DNA of 64,000 bases from NCBI RefSeq assembly GCF_025642255.1, contig NZ_CP106759.1, forward strand, positions 1,949,501 through 2,013,500, in the 5' to 3' direction. Shown in pieces: positions 44,162-53,271 of the stretch. Positions within the stretch are counted from its first letter, which is position 1; each line of letters starts with the position of its first letter. Under the pieces are notes generated by a model, which worked only from the letters and a program-made list of their open reading frames with translations, searched no databases and had not been told where the DNA came from. The position numbers and the translations under genes are program-made. This stretch comes from Stenotrophomonas maltophilia (GTDB taxonomy: Bacteria; Pseudomonadota; Gammaproteobacteria; Xanthomonadales; Xanthomonadaceae).

Positions 44162-46096
44162 ATGGGGATGAACAAGGCAATGGTCATCATCGCCGTATCC
44201 CGTTACATGGGGGCGTACGGCGACCTGCCGGGGACGGTGAATTCAGCGCGCCGCCTGCAGGATTGGGCGTTGCAGGAGAGCTATACCGTTCTCTATCTGG
44301 GAGACGATGACGAGAGCCCGGAGATCGCGCAGGATGGCATCACCGTGGACCTGTTGCGGCGCCGGATCGGGCAGTTTCTTGCCACGAATTTCATCGACCG
44401 CCTGGTGGTGTATTTCGCCGGACACGGCGCGATTGCTTCGGATGTCAACGAGTTCTGGCTGCTGACCAATGCTGGCAACGACCGGCGGGAAGCGATCGAC
44501 GTGGAAGCGCTGCGCCGCAGCCTGGCGGAGTACAACATCGGCGGCAGCAACCAGCAGGCGCGCGCGGGTCAGTTGTGCCTGGTCGGTGACGCCTGCCGCG
44601 TGGTCGGCAGTGACTCATTGAAGCTGACCGGCGACTCGATCGTGAGCAAGAAGGGGACTGCACGCCCGCTGCAGGTGGACCGTTTCCTGTCCTGCCAACA
44701 GGGCCAGGCGGCTTTCCACATCGATGCTACCGGTGAAGCGCCTGCCTATTGTCTTTTCTCAGACGTGCTGATCGATGCGTTGTCCGGCAATGTCGCCGAA
44801 GCCGTCGAGCACGACAACCACGAGTTCAGGCCGGTCGTGACCAACCATCGGCTTGCAGACTATCTGGAGTTCGAAGTACCTCGCCGGGCCGAGCTGCTCG
44901 GCGAGGCATGTTCCCCGACAATCGACACGCAGATCCGGCCGCCTCACAATGACTACAAGCGGCTGCAGGGTCTCGCGCCAGTGACGGCTCTCCCCGTTGC
45001 GGCAGGTCGCTACGGGCCTCCAGCGGACAATCGCCCGGGAGTGGAGCCTCCATCGAGGAATGCCCTCGAGCTCGCGGCGCGACGTTCGCAGATGATGGTC
45101 GCGCACATGCAGTTTTCGTTGCAGATGCCCCTTGCGTCTCGTAGTGGGTTGGAGCGGGGTGTGAGGCCGTCCTGGCGGCGCGATGGCTTCGCGGATCGAT
45201 CACGGGATGATGAACCTTTGGCTGTTTTCTGCGATCACCTGCCGGCATCCGTGGCCGTCGGGACGAGCAGTCGCGTGGATACCCTGCGCGTCGCCGGTAT
45301 GCGCGCGATCCGTACCTCGCAGTTTGACGGCATGCCGATGCTTATGCCTGCAGGAGACGACTTCCTGCTGCTGTCCAGCTACCCGGGCGTGGCTACGGCA
45401 GTCCTGGGAGAGGAGCCGAAGCAGGCCGTTCTCTACCGGCCCGACACCAACGAATGGCAGCCCGGCCTGAACGAGTCGAGCCAGGGCGAGAGGCGTGCGC
45501 GCCGCCCCCTGGCGCGCGCCGATGCATTGGCAGCGGCCTTTGCCAGGGATGGAGAGGCATTCCCGCACCTGGCGGTGCTGGCAGGCTACCTCTACGAGTA
45601 TTCGGGACGGCGTGATCGGGTCATCCAGCTCGCGCAACGTCTGGCACGACGGGGGCTGGACGCGGGAACAGGGCAGCCCGTTCTTCCATTCGATCTGGCC
45701 CTGCTGTGTGCCGACAAGATCGAATGGGTGCAGGAGGGTTCACGAAAAATCGCGTTTGCGGCTCTGCCTGCGGTGGAGGGAGAGCGCGATGGCGATGGAT
45801 TCAAAGCTGTTTCGCCGCACATAGGCTGGCGCGGCTACAGCGGCTTGAGAGGGGTGCCGCTTTGGGGGGCGCTGCCTGCCCATCGCTCGGGCTGGAGCCT
45901 GCTGCGCTCAGCGGATTCCTACGTGCCACGCGATATCCGGGTCATCGCCGAACACATCCATGGCGGCGCTACGCCCCGCCTTTTCGGCAAGGGTGTGCCC
46001 GTCTTCCTCAAGGCCTTCAACTATCGCTTTGTCGAGCTGGGACAGGGTGGCGGTGATGACGTGCTGATCGATGTCCCAACGGAGGTTCTGCTGTGA
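44162..46096 (+). CDS. Caspase-like (peptidase C14 type) protease with large unknown C-terminal region
   Basis: The 644-residue protein opens with a caspase-haemoglobinase fold domain (about 5-270). It starts at strand MVIIAVSRY, with catalytic His88 in VVYFAGHGA and catalytic Cys145 in LCLVGDACR. The DxxGT-like region and the later FSDVLIDALSG helix also fit metacaspase-type proteases. Residues 300-644 match nothing I recognise and may be a substrate-sensing or effector region. The start MGMNKAM is chosen because AGGAG lies 9 bases upstream. A weak promoter (TTGGGG-N18-TAGGCT, 44058-44087) and a run of eight G (44119-44126) precede it. Its stop overlaps the next gene start (GTGA). No signal peptide or membrane segment is seen. 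Confidence 0.82.
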   Translation: MGMNKAMVIIAVSRYMGAYGDLPGTVNSARRLQDWALQESYTVLYLGDDDESPEIAQDGITVDLLRRRIGQFLATNFIDRLVVYFAGHGAIASDVNEFWLLTNAGNDRREAIDVEALRRSLAEYNIGGSNQQARAGQLCLVGDACRVVGSDSLKLTGDSIVSKKGTARPLQVDRFLSCQQGQAAFHIDATGEAPAYCLFSDVLIDALSGNVAEAVEHDNHEFRPVVTNHRLADYLEFEVPRRAELLGEACSPTIDTQIRPPHNDYKRLQGLAPVTALPVAAGRYGPPADNRPGVEPPSRNALELAARRSQMMVAHMQFSLQMPLASRSGLERGVRPSWRRDGFADRSRDDEPLAVFCDHLPASVAVGTSSRVDTLRVAGMRAIRTSQFDGMPMLMPAGDDFLLLSSYPGVATAVLGEEPKQAVLYRPDTNEWQPGLNESSQGERRARRPLARADALAAAFARDGEAFPHLAVLAGYLYEYSGRRDRVIQLAQRLARRGLDAGTGQPVLPFDLALLCADKIEWVQEGSRKIAFAALPAVEGERDGDGFKAVSPHIGWRGYSGLRGVPLWGALPAHRSGWSLLRSADSYVPRDIRVIAEHIHGGATPRLFGKGVPVFLKAFNYRFVELGQGGGDDVLIDVPTEVLL

Positions 46097-46998
46097 CCAA
46101 GATTCTGCTGATCCATGGAATCAACAACCAGGGAAAGTCCGAGGAGATCATCCGCAGCAGCTGGGGCGATGCCTTGCGCAAGGGGGCGGTGGCGGCGGGC
46201 ATGAGCATTCCTGACGACGTGACCCTCCACGCGGCCTTCTACGGCGATCTGCTGCATGAGGAGACCGAGTCGTGGGGCAAGAGTGGGCCGGCAGTCACGC
46301 CGATGGGGCCGGATGCACTGGACTCGGACTATGTGGATGATCGGATCGCCGAACTCTATATTGAATATCAGCGGGGCAATGGCATCTCCGATGCGCAGGT
46401 TGCGCTGGCCCTTGATCCCGGCGATGAACCTTTGTCCGCAAAGCGCATGGCAAAAGGAGTCCACAAAAAGTGGCTGAAAGCGATCGCACGCGCTTTGGAG
46501 AGCATCCTGCCGGATCGGGGAAAGGCGGTTGCGCGTCAATTCCTGCGGCAGGCGTCGGCGTACCTGCAGAAGCCCGGATTAAAGGCGCGCATCGACGCAA
46601 AGGTCCGTGAACAGTTGTTCGATTCACTCCGGACAGATGAAGAGGTGGTGGTGATCGGGCATTCGCTCGGATCGGTCATCGCCTATGACCTTCTGCGTCG
46701 CTTGCATTCCGTGGTCGGCTGCCGGCTCCTGCTGACCTGCGGTTCGCCGCTTGGGGTGAATGTGGTCAAGGTCGGAATTGGCCCGCCGCTTCGATGCCTT
46801 CCGAATGTGAAGCATTGGTTGAACGTTTCCGATGAGGAGGACTTCGTCGCCCTGCACCCGGAACTGACCGTCAAGAGCTTTGGCTGCGACCAAGTGCACA
46901 ACATGGCGGACGTCGACAACGGTGTTGAGGATGCACACGACGTGCTTCGATACCTGGCACATCCAGCTGTGTTCCGGGAGCTGCGGAAGGCTCTCTAG
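46093..46998 (+). CDS. Alpha/beta hydrolase (lipase/esterase-like) coupled to caspase gene
   Basis: The 301-residue hydrolase has an N-terminal oxyanion-type motif (LLIHGINNQGKS, 5-16) and the nucleophile elbow VVIGHSLGSVIAYDL with Ser191. Candidate acid and His residues lie in NVSDEEDFVALHP and EDAHDVLRYLAHP. It lacks a signal peptide, so it would act in the cytoplasm or on the inner face of the membrane. GGAGGT is 6 bases before the GTG, which overlaps the caspase stop by 4 bases. The pair is therefore translationally coupled. GC over 46441-46620 is 58 percent by hand count, against 71 percent in 41341-41520, which suggests transfer. Substrate unknown. Confidence 0.8.
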   Translation: MTKILLIHGINNQGKSEEIIRSSWGDALRKGAVAAGMSIPDDVTLHAAFYGDLLHEETESWGKSGPAVTPMGPDALDSDYVDDRIAELYIEYQRGNGISDAQVALALDPGDEPLSAKRMAKGVHKKWLKAIARALESILPDRGKAVARQFLRQASAYLQKPGLKARIDAKVREQLFDSLRTDEEVVVIGHSLGSVIAYDLLRRLHSVVGCRLLLTCGSPLGVNVVKVGIGPPLRCLPNVKHWLNVSDEEDFVALHPELTVKSFGCDQVHNMADVDNGVEDAHDVLRYLAHPAVFRELRKAL

Positions 46999-47029
46999 CA
47001 GGTGATGGAGCCTCCGCTGAGTCGTTGGA

Positions 47030-47563
47030 CTAGCGCAGTGACTGCGGAACGCGCCGCAGCTCGCGGGTGTCATATCCCATCGCGGCGATGCGTTTCACCG
47101 CCTGCGCATAGTCCTCCGCAGAGACCTGCGGGGTGCGCGCCATGTACCACACGTAGTCGCGCTTGCTACGCGCCACGATGGTCTGCTGGTAGTCGCTATC
47201 GATCCAGGCAATGACGTACTCGGCCTGAATGGGCCATACGAACTGCATGCCCCAGATGGCGCCGTTGCCTTCCTTCTCGACCCTGCCGATCGGGTGCATC
47301 GATCGCTGTGGTGCGTCGAAACTGCCCTTGCGATAGGTGAAGGTGGTCTGGATGCGGCCGTCCGGCCGCGGCGCGTAGCTTTCAATGGCGTCAAACGCTT
47401 CGCGTTCCGGCCAGGAAGGGATATGGGCGATGACGTACCAGTCGCCCATGAAGCGGGGAACGTCGACCGCCTGCGGTCGCGGCAGGGGGCGCAGGTCACT
47501 TGAACTGCAGCCGGTGCCGAACAGGGCGATCGCCAGGAACGAGAGCAGCGGAAGGGGGCGCAT
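47030..47563 (-). CDS. blc: Outer-membrane lipocalin Blc
   Basis: Blc-type lipocalins bind fatty acids or lysophospholipids at the outer membrane. The 177-residue lipoprotein has a lipobox (LFGTGCSSS, Cys about 19). The lipocalin motifs are FMGDWYVIAHIPSWPE (G-x-W), WIDSDYQQTIVARSKRDYVWYMART and MGYDTRELRRVPQ. It is the last gene of the lipid operon, 7 bases after the second CFA-like gene. Confidence 0.93.
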   Translation of the reverse strand: MRPLPLLSFLAIALFGTGCSSSDLRPLPRPQAVDVPRFMGDWYVIAHIPSWPEREAFDAIESYAPRPDGRIQTTFTYRKGSFDAPQRSMHPIGRVEKEGNGAIWGMQFVWPIQAEYVIAWIDSDYQQTIVARSKRDYVWYMARTPQVSAEDYAQAVKRIAAMGYDTRELRRVPQSLR

Positions 47564-47570
47564 GGTGACC

Positions 47571-48644
47571 TCAACGTGGCCGGAACAGGTAATGGGCAAC
47601 CAGCCACTGCTGGCCGTTGTCGTAGCCGAACAACTCGGCGCAGGCCATCCAGAACATGCGCCAGCGGTTCCACCATTGCCTTGCCGCCGGCCTGCCATAG
47701 GTTGCCTCCAGGATCGGCATGATGCGTTCACGCGCGGCATCCTGGTTCGCCAGCCAGTGGTCAGCCGTACGCTGGTAATGCGTGCCATCCAGCAGCCAGC
47801 GCCGCTGCAGGCGCAGGTCCTGCTGGAAGTGCAGCAGAGTGTCGGCAGCGGGCATCAGCCCACCCGTGAAGAAGTGCCGCCCCATCCAGTTGTCGCCGCC
47901 TTCGGTTTCAAAGGGGTACATCAGGGTGCGGTGGGCGAAGATGTGCACGAACAGCGCGCCGTCGGGCTTCAGCCACTGCGCGATGCGTGACATCAGCTGC
48001 GCATGGTTGCGGACGTGCTCGAACATCTCCACCGAAACGCAGCGGTCGAAACGGCCGGCGGGCAGCTCCAGCCGGTTGACATCGCAGGTGATCACCTCGA
48101 CATTGCCCAGCCCGCGGAGCCTGCACTGTTCAAGGATGTGCTGGCGCTGGCTGTGCGAATTGGACACCGCCGTGATGCGCGCGCCCGGGAAGCGCTCGGC
48201 CATCCACAGGGTCAGCGAGCCCCAGCCACACCCCAGTTCAAGGATGTGCTGCCCGTCAGCCAGGCTGGCACGCTCGCCGTAGAGCTCGAGCATGGCGACT
48301 TCGGCTTCGTCCAGGGTCTCGCGACCGCTCGGGTAGTAGCAGCTGCTGTATTTCAGGCGCTTGCCCAGGCAGGCCTGGAAGAATGCGGCGGGGACTTCAT
48401 AGTGTTGCCGGTTGGCGGCATCGACATGAAGCGCGACCGGGCTGCCGGCCAACTGCTCAAGGCACTGGTTGAAGCGCGCGGACTGCGCCTCGATGCCCCC
48501 GGCACTCTCTTCCTGGAGGCGTTGGGCGCACAGCCGGCGGATACCGGAGCGCAGGGCCACATCCGGAATGAGGCCGCGCTCGGCCCAGGCGATCAGCCCG
48601 GTTTCCGGATCGGCAGGCGTTGCGAGTGATGTGGCGACAGTCAT
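47571..48644 (-). CDS. SAM-dependent methyltransferase, second CFA-synthase-family enzyme
   Basis: The 357-residue enzyme is of the cyclopropane-fatty-acid synthase superfamily. It has YEVPAAFFQACLGKRLKYSS, the SAM site ILELGCGWGSLTLWMAERFP (about 130), MFEHVRNH, and the C-terminal aromatic stretch WWNRWRMFWMACAELFGY. It diverges from true Cfa in that Cfa-type bicarbonate and iron motifs are not obvious, so it may methylate a different lipid. AAGGAG precedes the ATG at 48644. It overlaps DUF1295 by 4 bases. Confidence 0.88.
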   Translation of the reverse strand: MTVATSLATPADPETGLIAWAERGLIPDVALRSGIRRLCAQRLQEESAGGIEAQSARFNQCLEQLAGSPVALHVDAANRQHYEVPAAFFQACLGKRLKYSSCYYPSGRETLDEAEVAMLELYGERASLADGQHILELGCGWGSLTLWMAERFPGARITAVSNSHSQRQHILEQCRLRGLGNVEVITCDVNRLELPAGRFDRCVSVEMFEHVRNHAQLMSRIAQWLKPDGALFVHIFAHRTLMYPFETEGGDNWMGRHFFTGGLMPAADTLLHFQQDLRLQRRWLLDGTHYQRTADHWLANQDAARERIMPILEATYGRPAARQWWNRWRMFWMACAELFGYDNGQQWLVAHYLFRPR

Positions 48645-49426
48645 GGCAGGTGCTCCTTGGACGAACGCGGGAACCACGGGAAGAACATCGGCGTGCTGCG
48701 CTGGTAGTCGCGGTAGTCCTCACCACGGCTGCGCAACGCCTGCTTTTCGGTGAAGGGAATGCCGCTGAGATAGCGCAGGAACAGGTACATCAGCACCGGT
48801 CCTGTCCACGCAAGCCAGCCCAATGGCGAGCCGACCGCGAGCAGGACGTAGGTGAACCAGTGCAGCCATTCGAAGAAGTAGTTGGGGTGCCGCGAGTACC
48901 GCCAGAGGCCGGTGCGGCAGGTGCGCCCCTTGTTGGCCGGGTCGGCGCGGAACCGTGCGAGCTGATGGTCGGCCAGCGCCTCGCCGCCGACGCTCAACAG
49001 CCAGACTACGGCAGCGGCGGCAACCCAGCCCGCCGCGGCGGGCGAGTCGTTGCTGGCGACGGCCACGAATGGCAGGGAGAACAGCACGATCAGCAGCGCC
49101 TGGGCGATGAAGAAGCCGAAGATCTTGCCCTGGTGGCTCTGCCAGTGATCTCGCAGGTATCGGTAACGCCCGTCCTCGGCCTCGCGCCGCACGCGGCTCC
49201 ACAGGTGCAGCGCGAGTCGGCCGCCCCACAGGCCGCCCAGCACCGCAAGGGCCACACGCGGCAGCGCGGCGCCGTCACCGAGCAGGGCCAGTATCAGCGC
49301 TGACGCAGCGACGCCCTTCGCCCACAGCACATCGACGATGCCGATGTTGCGGTGGCGGCGCTGCCAAGCCCATCCCCAGATCATGATGAGCAGGGCATAC
49401 AGGGCAACCCAGAGCAGGGCGTTCAT
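48641..49426 (-). CDS. DUF1295 membrane protein (steroid 5-alpha-reductase-like)
   Basis: The 261-residue multi-pass protein has about six membrane segments and the DUF1295 signature GLWRYSRHPNYFFEWLHWFTY (about 187-207, whose RHPNY cofactor motif is typical of this superfamily). The late FTEKQALRSRGEDYRDYQ is also typical. Members are thought to reduce or methylate lipid-like substrates, without a settled reaction. The ATG overlaps the DUF2878 stop by 4 bases. Confidence 0.88.
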   Translation of the reverse strand: MNALLWVALYALLIMIWGWAWQRRHRNIGIVDVLWAKGVAASALILALLGDGAALPRVALAVLGGLWGGRLALHLWSRVRREAEDGRYRYLRDHWQSHQGKIFGFFIAQALLIVLFSLPFVAVASNDSPAAAGWVAAAAVVWLLSVGGEALADHQLARFRADPANKGRTCRTGLWRYSRHPNYFFEWLHWFTYVLLAVGSPLGWLAWTGPVLMYLFLRYLSGIPFTEKQALRSRGEDYRDYQRSTPMFFPWFPRSSKEHLP

Positions 49427-49971
49427 GGTTGGGCTCCGGCAAACGGTGGGCGGATGGCGGGCCTCGACCAGCGACGCGCAGCGATACACAGCAGTGGCAG
49501 GGCGATGCTCCAGCCGATACCCAGCGTCAGCAGGCCTTTCCAGGCCGGGGGCGAAAGCTGCACGGCGTCGAAGCCGCGGCTGGCGGACAGGTACGCCAGC
49601 GGGGCAAGCAGCAGGCCAAAGCACACGGGGAGCGCCGTGTTCCGCTGCAGGAAGGCCATCGATGCATTGATCGTCATCGCGAAGGACGCCCAGAGTGCGA
49701 GGATCCAGGGCGGTGGCACCCAGCCCAGGGGCGCAGCGGCATAACGCACCACGCCCGCGGCGGCAGCGGCGCCATCGACCAGCCACGCACAGGCCAGGGC
49801 CAGGACCAGCAGGCGGAGCTCGACCCGGGGCAGGGGACTGGTGCTGAGCTGGCTGGCCACGAACAGTGTGGCGGCCAGCAGTGCTGGCCATTGCAGCCCG
49901 CGCCCGGCGCCAGCGACCGCGCACAGCCAGACCGCCTGGTTGCCGAGCAGATTGAGCCAGGTGCGGCGCAT
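49423..49971 (-). CDS. DUF2878 membrane protein
   Basis: The 182-residue protein has about five membrane segments and begins MRRTWLNLLGNQAVWLCAV, as in DUF2878. TINASMAFLQRNT (about 107) sits between segments and AFGLL-like stretches follow. The function is unknown. In many proteobacteria it is found with Cfa and DUF1365 genes, as here. It starts 1 base after the cfa stop. Confidence 0.8.
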   Translation of the reverse strand: MRRTWLNLLGNQAVWLCAVAGAGRGLQWPALLAATLFVASQLSTSPLPRVELRLLVLALACAWLVDGAAAAAGVVRYAAAPLGWVPPPWILALWASFAMTINASMAFLQRNTALPVCFGLLLAPLAYLSASRGFDAVQLSPPAWKGLLTLGIGWSIALPLLCIAARRWSRPAIRPPFAGAQP

Positions 49972-49972
49972 G

Positions 49973-51232
49973 TCAGTGTGCGCCCGTGGCGTGCGCGCTG
50001 CCCCGATGGCCGGGGCGTGCCAGCAGCAGGTGTGAAACGCCGATCGAACGTTCCAGGAAGCCGCCCTCGCAGTAGGCCAGGTAGAACTCCCACAGACGGC
50101 AGAACCGCGCGTCGAACCCCTGCGCATGCACTGCGGGAAGCTGTGCGAGGAATCGCTGGCGCCACGCCCGCAGCGTGAGGGCATAGGAATGGCCGAAGTC
50201 CTGCTGCGCCAGCAGCTGCAGATCGCTGGCACGGGTCTTGGCGGCCATGATCGCGTTGATGGAAGGGATGAAGCTGCCGGGGAACACGTGGCGTTTGATG
50301 TAGTCCACGCTTCGGCGCGCCTGCTCATAGCGGTGGTCTTCAATGGTGATCGCCTGCAGCAGGGCCAGCCCGTCCGGCTTGAGCAGCCGTTGCAGGGTGG
50401 CCATGTAGGTGTCCAGATACTGGGCGCCGATCGCTTCGATCATCTCGATCGAGACCAGCTTGTCGTACTGCCCGTCGAGGTCGCGATAGTCCTTCATCAG
50501 CAGGGTGATGCGATCCTCCAGGCCCGCGGCGCGCACCCGTGCCGTGGCCAGCGCATGCTGCTCGGCGGAGATCGTGGTGGTAGTGACATGGCAGCCGTAA
50601 TGCTGCGCGGCATGCAGTGCGAACCCGCCCCACCCCGTGCCGATCTCGACCACCCGGTCTCCGGGTGCCAGGCGCAGCTGCTGGCAGATGCGATCGAGCT
50701 TGCGCCGCGAGGCGTCCTCGAGCGTGTCCTGCTCGCTGGCGAACAGTGCCGATGAATACATCAGGTCCGTTGACAGGAACAGGGCGAAGAAGTCGTTGCC
50801 GAGATCGTAGTGAGCCGCGATGTTGCGCCGGCTGCCTTCGCGGCTGTTGCGGCGCAGCCGGTTCCAGCCGCGCAGCAGCCAGCCGCCGATGCGTGCCGGG
50901 CCACGTTCCATGCCGTCCAGCAGATCGCGGTTGCGCACCAGCAGGCGTACCAGCGCAACCAGGTCGTCGCATTGCCAGTCGCCGTGGATGTAGCTCTCGC
51001 CTGCGCCTACGCTGCCTTGTGCGGCGACTTTGCGGTAGAACGCCGGGTCATCGATGGTCACAGTGACATGCAGTTCCCCCGCAGCGTCGCCCAGCAGTGT
51101 TTCGCCGAGGGCATCGCGTACCCGCAGCTGGCCTTCGCGCAGCGGCGCAAGCTGGGACAGCAGGCGTTGGCGCAGGTATGCGTCGAGCGCGCCGGCCCGG
51201 GGCATGGCTGCAGATGGAGTCATCTCGTTCAT
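49973..51232 (-). CDS. cfa: Cyclopropane-fatty-acyl-phospholipid synthase
   Basis: Cfa adds a methylene group from SAM across cis double bonds of membrane phospholipid acyl chains. The 419-residue protein has GESYIHGDWQCDDLVALVRL, IAAHYDLGNDFFALFLSTDLMYSS in overlapping parts, the SAM site VVEIGTGWGGFALHAAQHYG (about 200), MIEAIGAQYLDTYM, and the C-terminal RLWEFYLAYCEGGFLER. It overlaps the DUF1365 stop by 4 bases. Confidence 0.93.
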   Translation of the reverse strand: MNEMTPSAAMPRAGALDAYLRQRLLSQLAPLREGQLRVRDALGETLLGDAAGELHVTVTIDDPAFYRKVAAQGSVGAGESYIHGDWQCDDLVALVRLLVRNRDLLDGMERGPARIGGWLLRGWNRLRRNSREGSRRNIAAHYDLGNDFFALFLSTDLMYSSALFASEQDTLEDASRRKLDRICQQLRLAPGDRVVEIGTGWGGFALHAAQHYGCHVTTTTISAEQHALATARVRAAGLEDRITLLMKDYRDLDGQYDKLVSIEMIEAIGAQYLDTYMATLQRLLKPDGLALLQAITIEDHRYEQARRSVDYIKRHVFPGSFIPSINAIMAAKTRASDLQLLAQQDFGHSYALTLRAWRQRFLAQLPAVHAQGFDARFCRLWEFYLAYCEGGFLERSIGVSHLLLARPGHRGSAHATGAH

Positions 51233-51996
51233 CGCGGTTTTCCGGCAAGTGTGGGGTGGTCATGGACCGGGTTGCGCTTGAGCCACAACCGCAGCGCATG
51301 CCAGTGAATCGCCGCAACGACCTGCACGGTCATCAAGGGATACAGGGTGAGCACCTTCGCCAGGCCGCGCCCGTCCAGCGGTCGTCGCTGCATGTGCTGC
51401 GTGGCGTCGAACTGGCGCACGCCCTCCTGCAGAACCTGCATGTGGACCCTGAGGTCCTCGCCGGGCGTGCTGAACCGCCAGTCGTAGGTGCAGTCCATCG
51501 CCATGAAGGGCGACACATGGAAGCGCTTCTGGAACTGCCAGCGCAGTGAGCCCGGCTCGCTGGCCGCTTCTGCCACTGACAGGACGTAGGCGTGGCGCTC
51601 TTTCCATGGCGTATTGGTGATGTCGGCCACGATGCAGTCCAGTGTGCTGCCGTCAGGCTGGTAGCAGTAATAGAAGCTGACCGGGTTGAAGACGTGCCCG
51701 CCGAAGCGCAGATGGGTCAGCAGGCGGATGGGGCCCGCCGGGCGATGACCCCGCACGCCTGCGACATGGCGGCGGACCGCCTCGGCAAGCGGCATCGAGG
51801 GGTCGCCGAAGTAGTCGCTGCGCCGGAACTCCGCCAGATTGCGGCGGTTCAAGGACCACAGCCATCGTCCGGCAAAGATCGTGTCCAGCTCGTCGAGATC
51901 AAGCAGCAGCTGCGCGACCGGGTAGCGGAAGGCGTGCGCGTGCGGCTGGTGCCTGCGGTGTATCACGTGGCCGAAGTAGAGGGCGCTGGCGCTCAT
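51229..51996 (-). CDS. DUF1365 protein
   Basis: The 255-residue protein matches DUF1365: MSASALYFGHVIHRRHQPHA, DYFGDPSMPLAEAVR, GGHVFNPVSFYYCY (about 117-130) and HVSPFMAMDCTYDWRF. The function is unknown. It is nearly always beside the flavin oxidoreductase and Cfa genes in RpoE/ChrR-type regulons. The ATG at 51996 overlaps the oxidoreductase stop by 4 bases. Confidence 0.88.
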   Translation of the reverse strand: MSASALYFGHVIHRRHQPHAHAFRYPVAQLLLDLDELDTIFAGRWLWSLNRRNLAEFRRSDYFGDPSMPLAEAVRRHVAGVRGHRPAGPIRLLTHLRFGGHVFNPVSFYYCYQPDGSTLDCIVADITNTPWKERHAYVLSVAEAASEPGSLRWQFQKRFHVSPFMAMDCTYDWRFSTPGEDLRVHMQVLQEGVRQFDATQHMQRRPLDGRGLAKVLTLYPLMTVQVVAAIHWHALRLWLKRNPVHDHPTLAGKPR

Positions 51997-53270
51997 GCGG
52001 CGGCCTCGTCCTGCGTCATGAGACGTGGCTGCGGCGAACAGGTCCGCATCGCGTCGACGACGCGACGGGCACTGCGGATGCCATCTTCGTGGAAACCCCA
52101 CCCCCAATAGGCTCCGGCGAACCAGGTGTGGCGGCGGCCCTGTACGTCGGCCCAGCGCTGCTGGGCTCGGACCGCAGCATGATCGTGCACCGGGTGTGCA
52201 TAGCTCATACGACGCAGTATGCGGCGTGGGTCGATCGCCTCGGTGCGGTTGAGCGTCACGACCAGCGGGATGTCGCCGGGCAGTCCCTGCAACAGGTTCA
52301 TGCAGTAGCTCACGGTGCAGGGAGCGGCGGGATCGCGCGGCACATGCGCGTTCCATGCAGCCCATGCCTTGCGGTTGCTGGGCAGCAGGGATGCATCGGT
52401 GTGCAGTACGACGTCGTTGGGCTGGTAGCGGATGGCACCCAGTACGTCACGCTCGATCGGATCGGCATCGGCCAACAGTGCCAGCGCCTGGTTGCTGTGG
52501 CAGGCGAGGATCACTTCATCGAATCCTTCCACGCCCGCAGCGCTGTGCACGCGCGCGCCCCAAGGCATCCGCTCGACGGCGAGGACGGGACACTCCAGGC
52601 GCTCGTGCACCCGCCAGCGGCGGCGCAGGGCGTCCACGTAGCGCGCCGAACCACCTTCCACCACGCGCCACGGCGCGCGGCCGGTCATCTGCAGCATCTG
52701 GTGGTTGGCCATGAACTGGGCCAGGTAGCGTGCGGGGAAGTCCAGGACGGTCGCCGTCGGCGACGACCACAACGCCGACGCCATCGGCAGCAGATGCTCG
52801 TCGACGAAGGCCTTGCCATAGCGCTGGCTGCGCAGATAGTCGCCAAGCGTTGGGCCTTCCCGCTCGGCCAGCAGCAGCGGCGCATCGCGATAGAAGCGCC
52901 GCAGGTCGGAGAGCATTCCCCAGAAGCGCGGCGAAACGAGGTTGCGTCGCTGGCAGAACAGGCCGTCCAGCGAGGTGGCGTTGTACTCCACGCCCGAACG
53001 CTCGCTGTGCATGGAGAAACTCATGGTGGTGGGCCGCGAGGTGACGCCCAGCTCGTCGAACAGCGCGCTCAGCAGCGGATAGTGCAGCGGATTGAACACG
53101 ATGAACCCGGTGTCCACAGCCATCCGCGTCCCGCCCAGCTCGATGTCGTGGGTGTGGGTGTGTCCGCCGAGATAGTCGTTGGCCTCGAACAACGTGACGT
53201 CATGTTCGCCGTCCAGCCACCATGCACTGGCCAGACCAGAGATTCCCGAGCCGATGACTGCGATGCGCAT
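51993..53270 (-). CDS. FAD-dependent oxidoreductase (flavin amine oxidase family)
   Basis: The 425-residue protein has an N-terminal FAD site (IAVIGSGISGLASAWWL, 3-19) and the family stretch GGHTHTHDIELGGTRMAVDTGFIVF read in parts. It ends with the C-terminal FAD motif FAGAYWGWGFHEDGIRSA. Relatives are annotated as amine-oxidase-type proteins of cyclopropane or cyclopropene fatty acid metabolism, and members of this group have been linked to furan fatty acid synthesis in Rhodobacter. The reaction here is an inference. It starts 2 bases upstream of the desaturase stop. Confidence 0.88.
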   Translation of the reverse strand: MRIAVIGSGISGLASAWWLDGEHDVTLFEANDYLGGHTHTHDIELGGTRMAVDTGFIVFNPLHYPLLSALFDELGVTSRPTTMSFSMHSERSGVEYNATSLDGLFCQRRNLVSPRFWGMLSDLRRFYRDAPLLLAEREGPTLGDYLRSQRYGKAFVDEHLLPMASALWSSPTATVLDFPARYLAQFMANHQMLQMTGRAPWRVVEGGSARYVDALRRRWRVHERLECPVLAVERMPWGARVHSAAGVEGFDEVILACHSNQALALLADADPIERDVLGAIRYQPNDVVLHTDASLLPSNRKAWAAWNAHVPRDPAAPCTVSYCMNLLQGLPGDIPLVVTLNRTEAIDPRRILRRMSYAHPVHDHAAVRAQQRWADVQGRRHTWFAGAYWGWGFHEDGIRSARRVVDAMRTCSPQPRLMTQDEAAA

Positions 53271-53271
53271 G

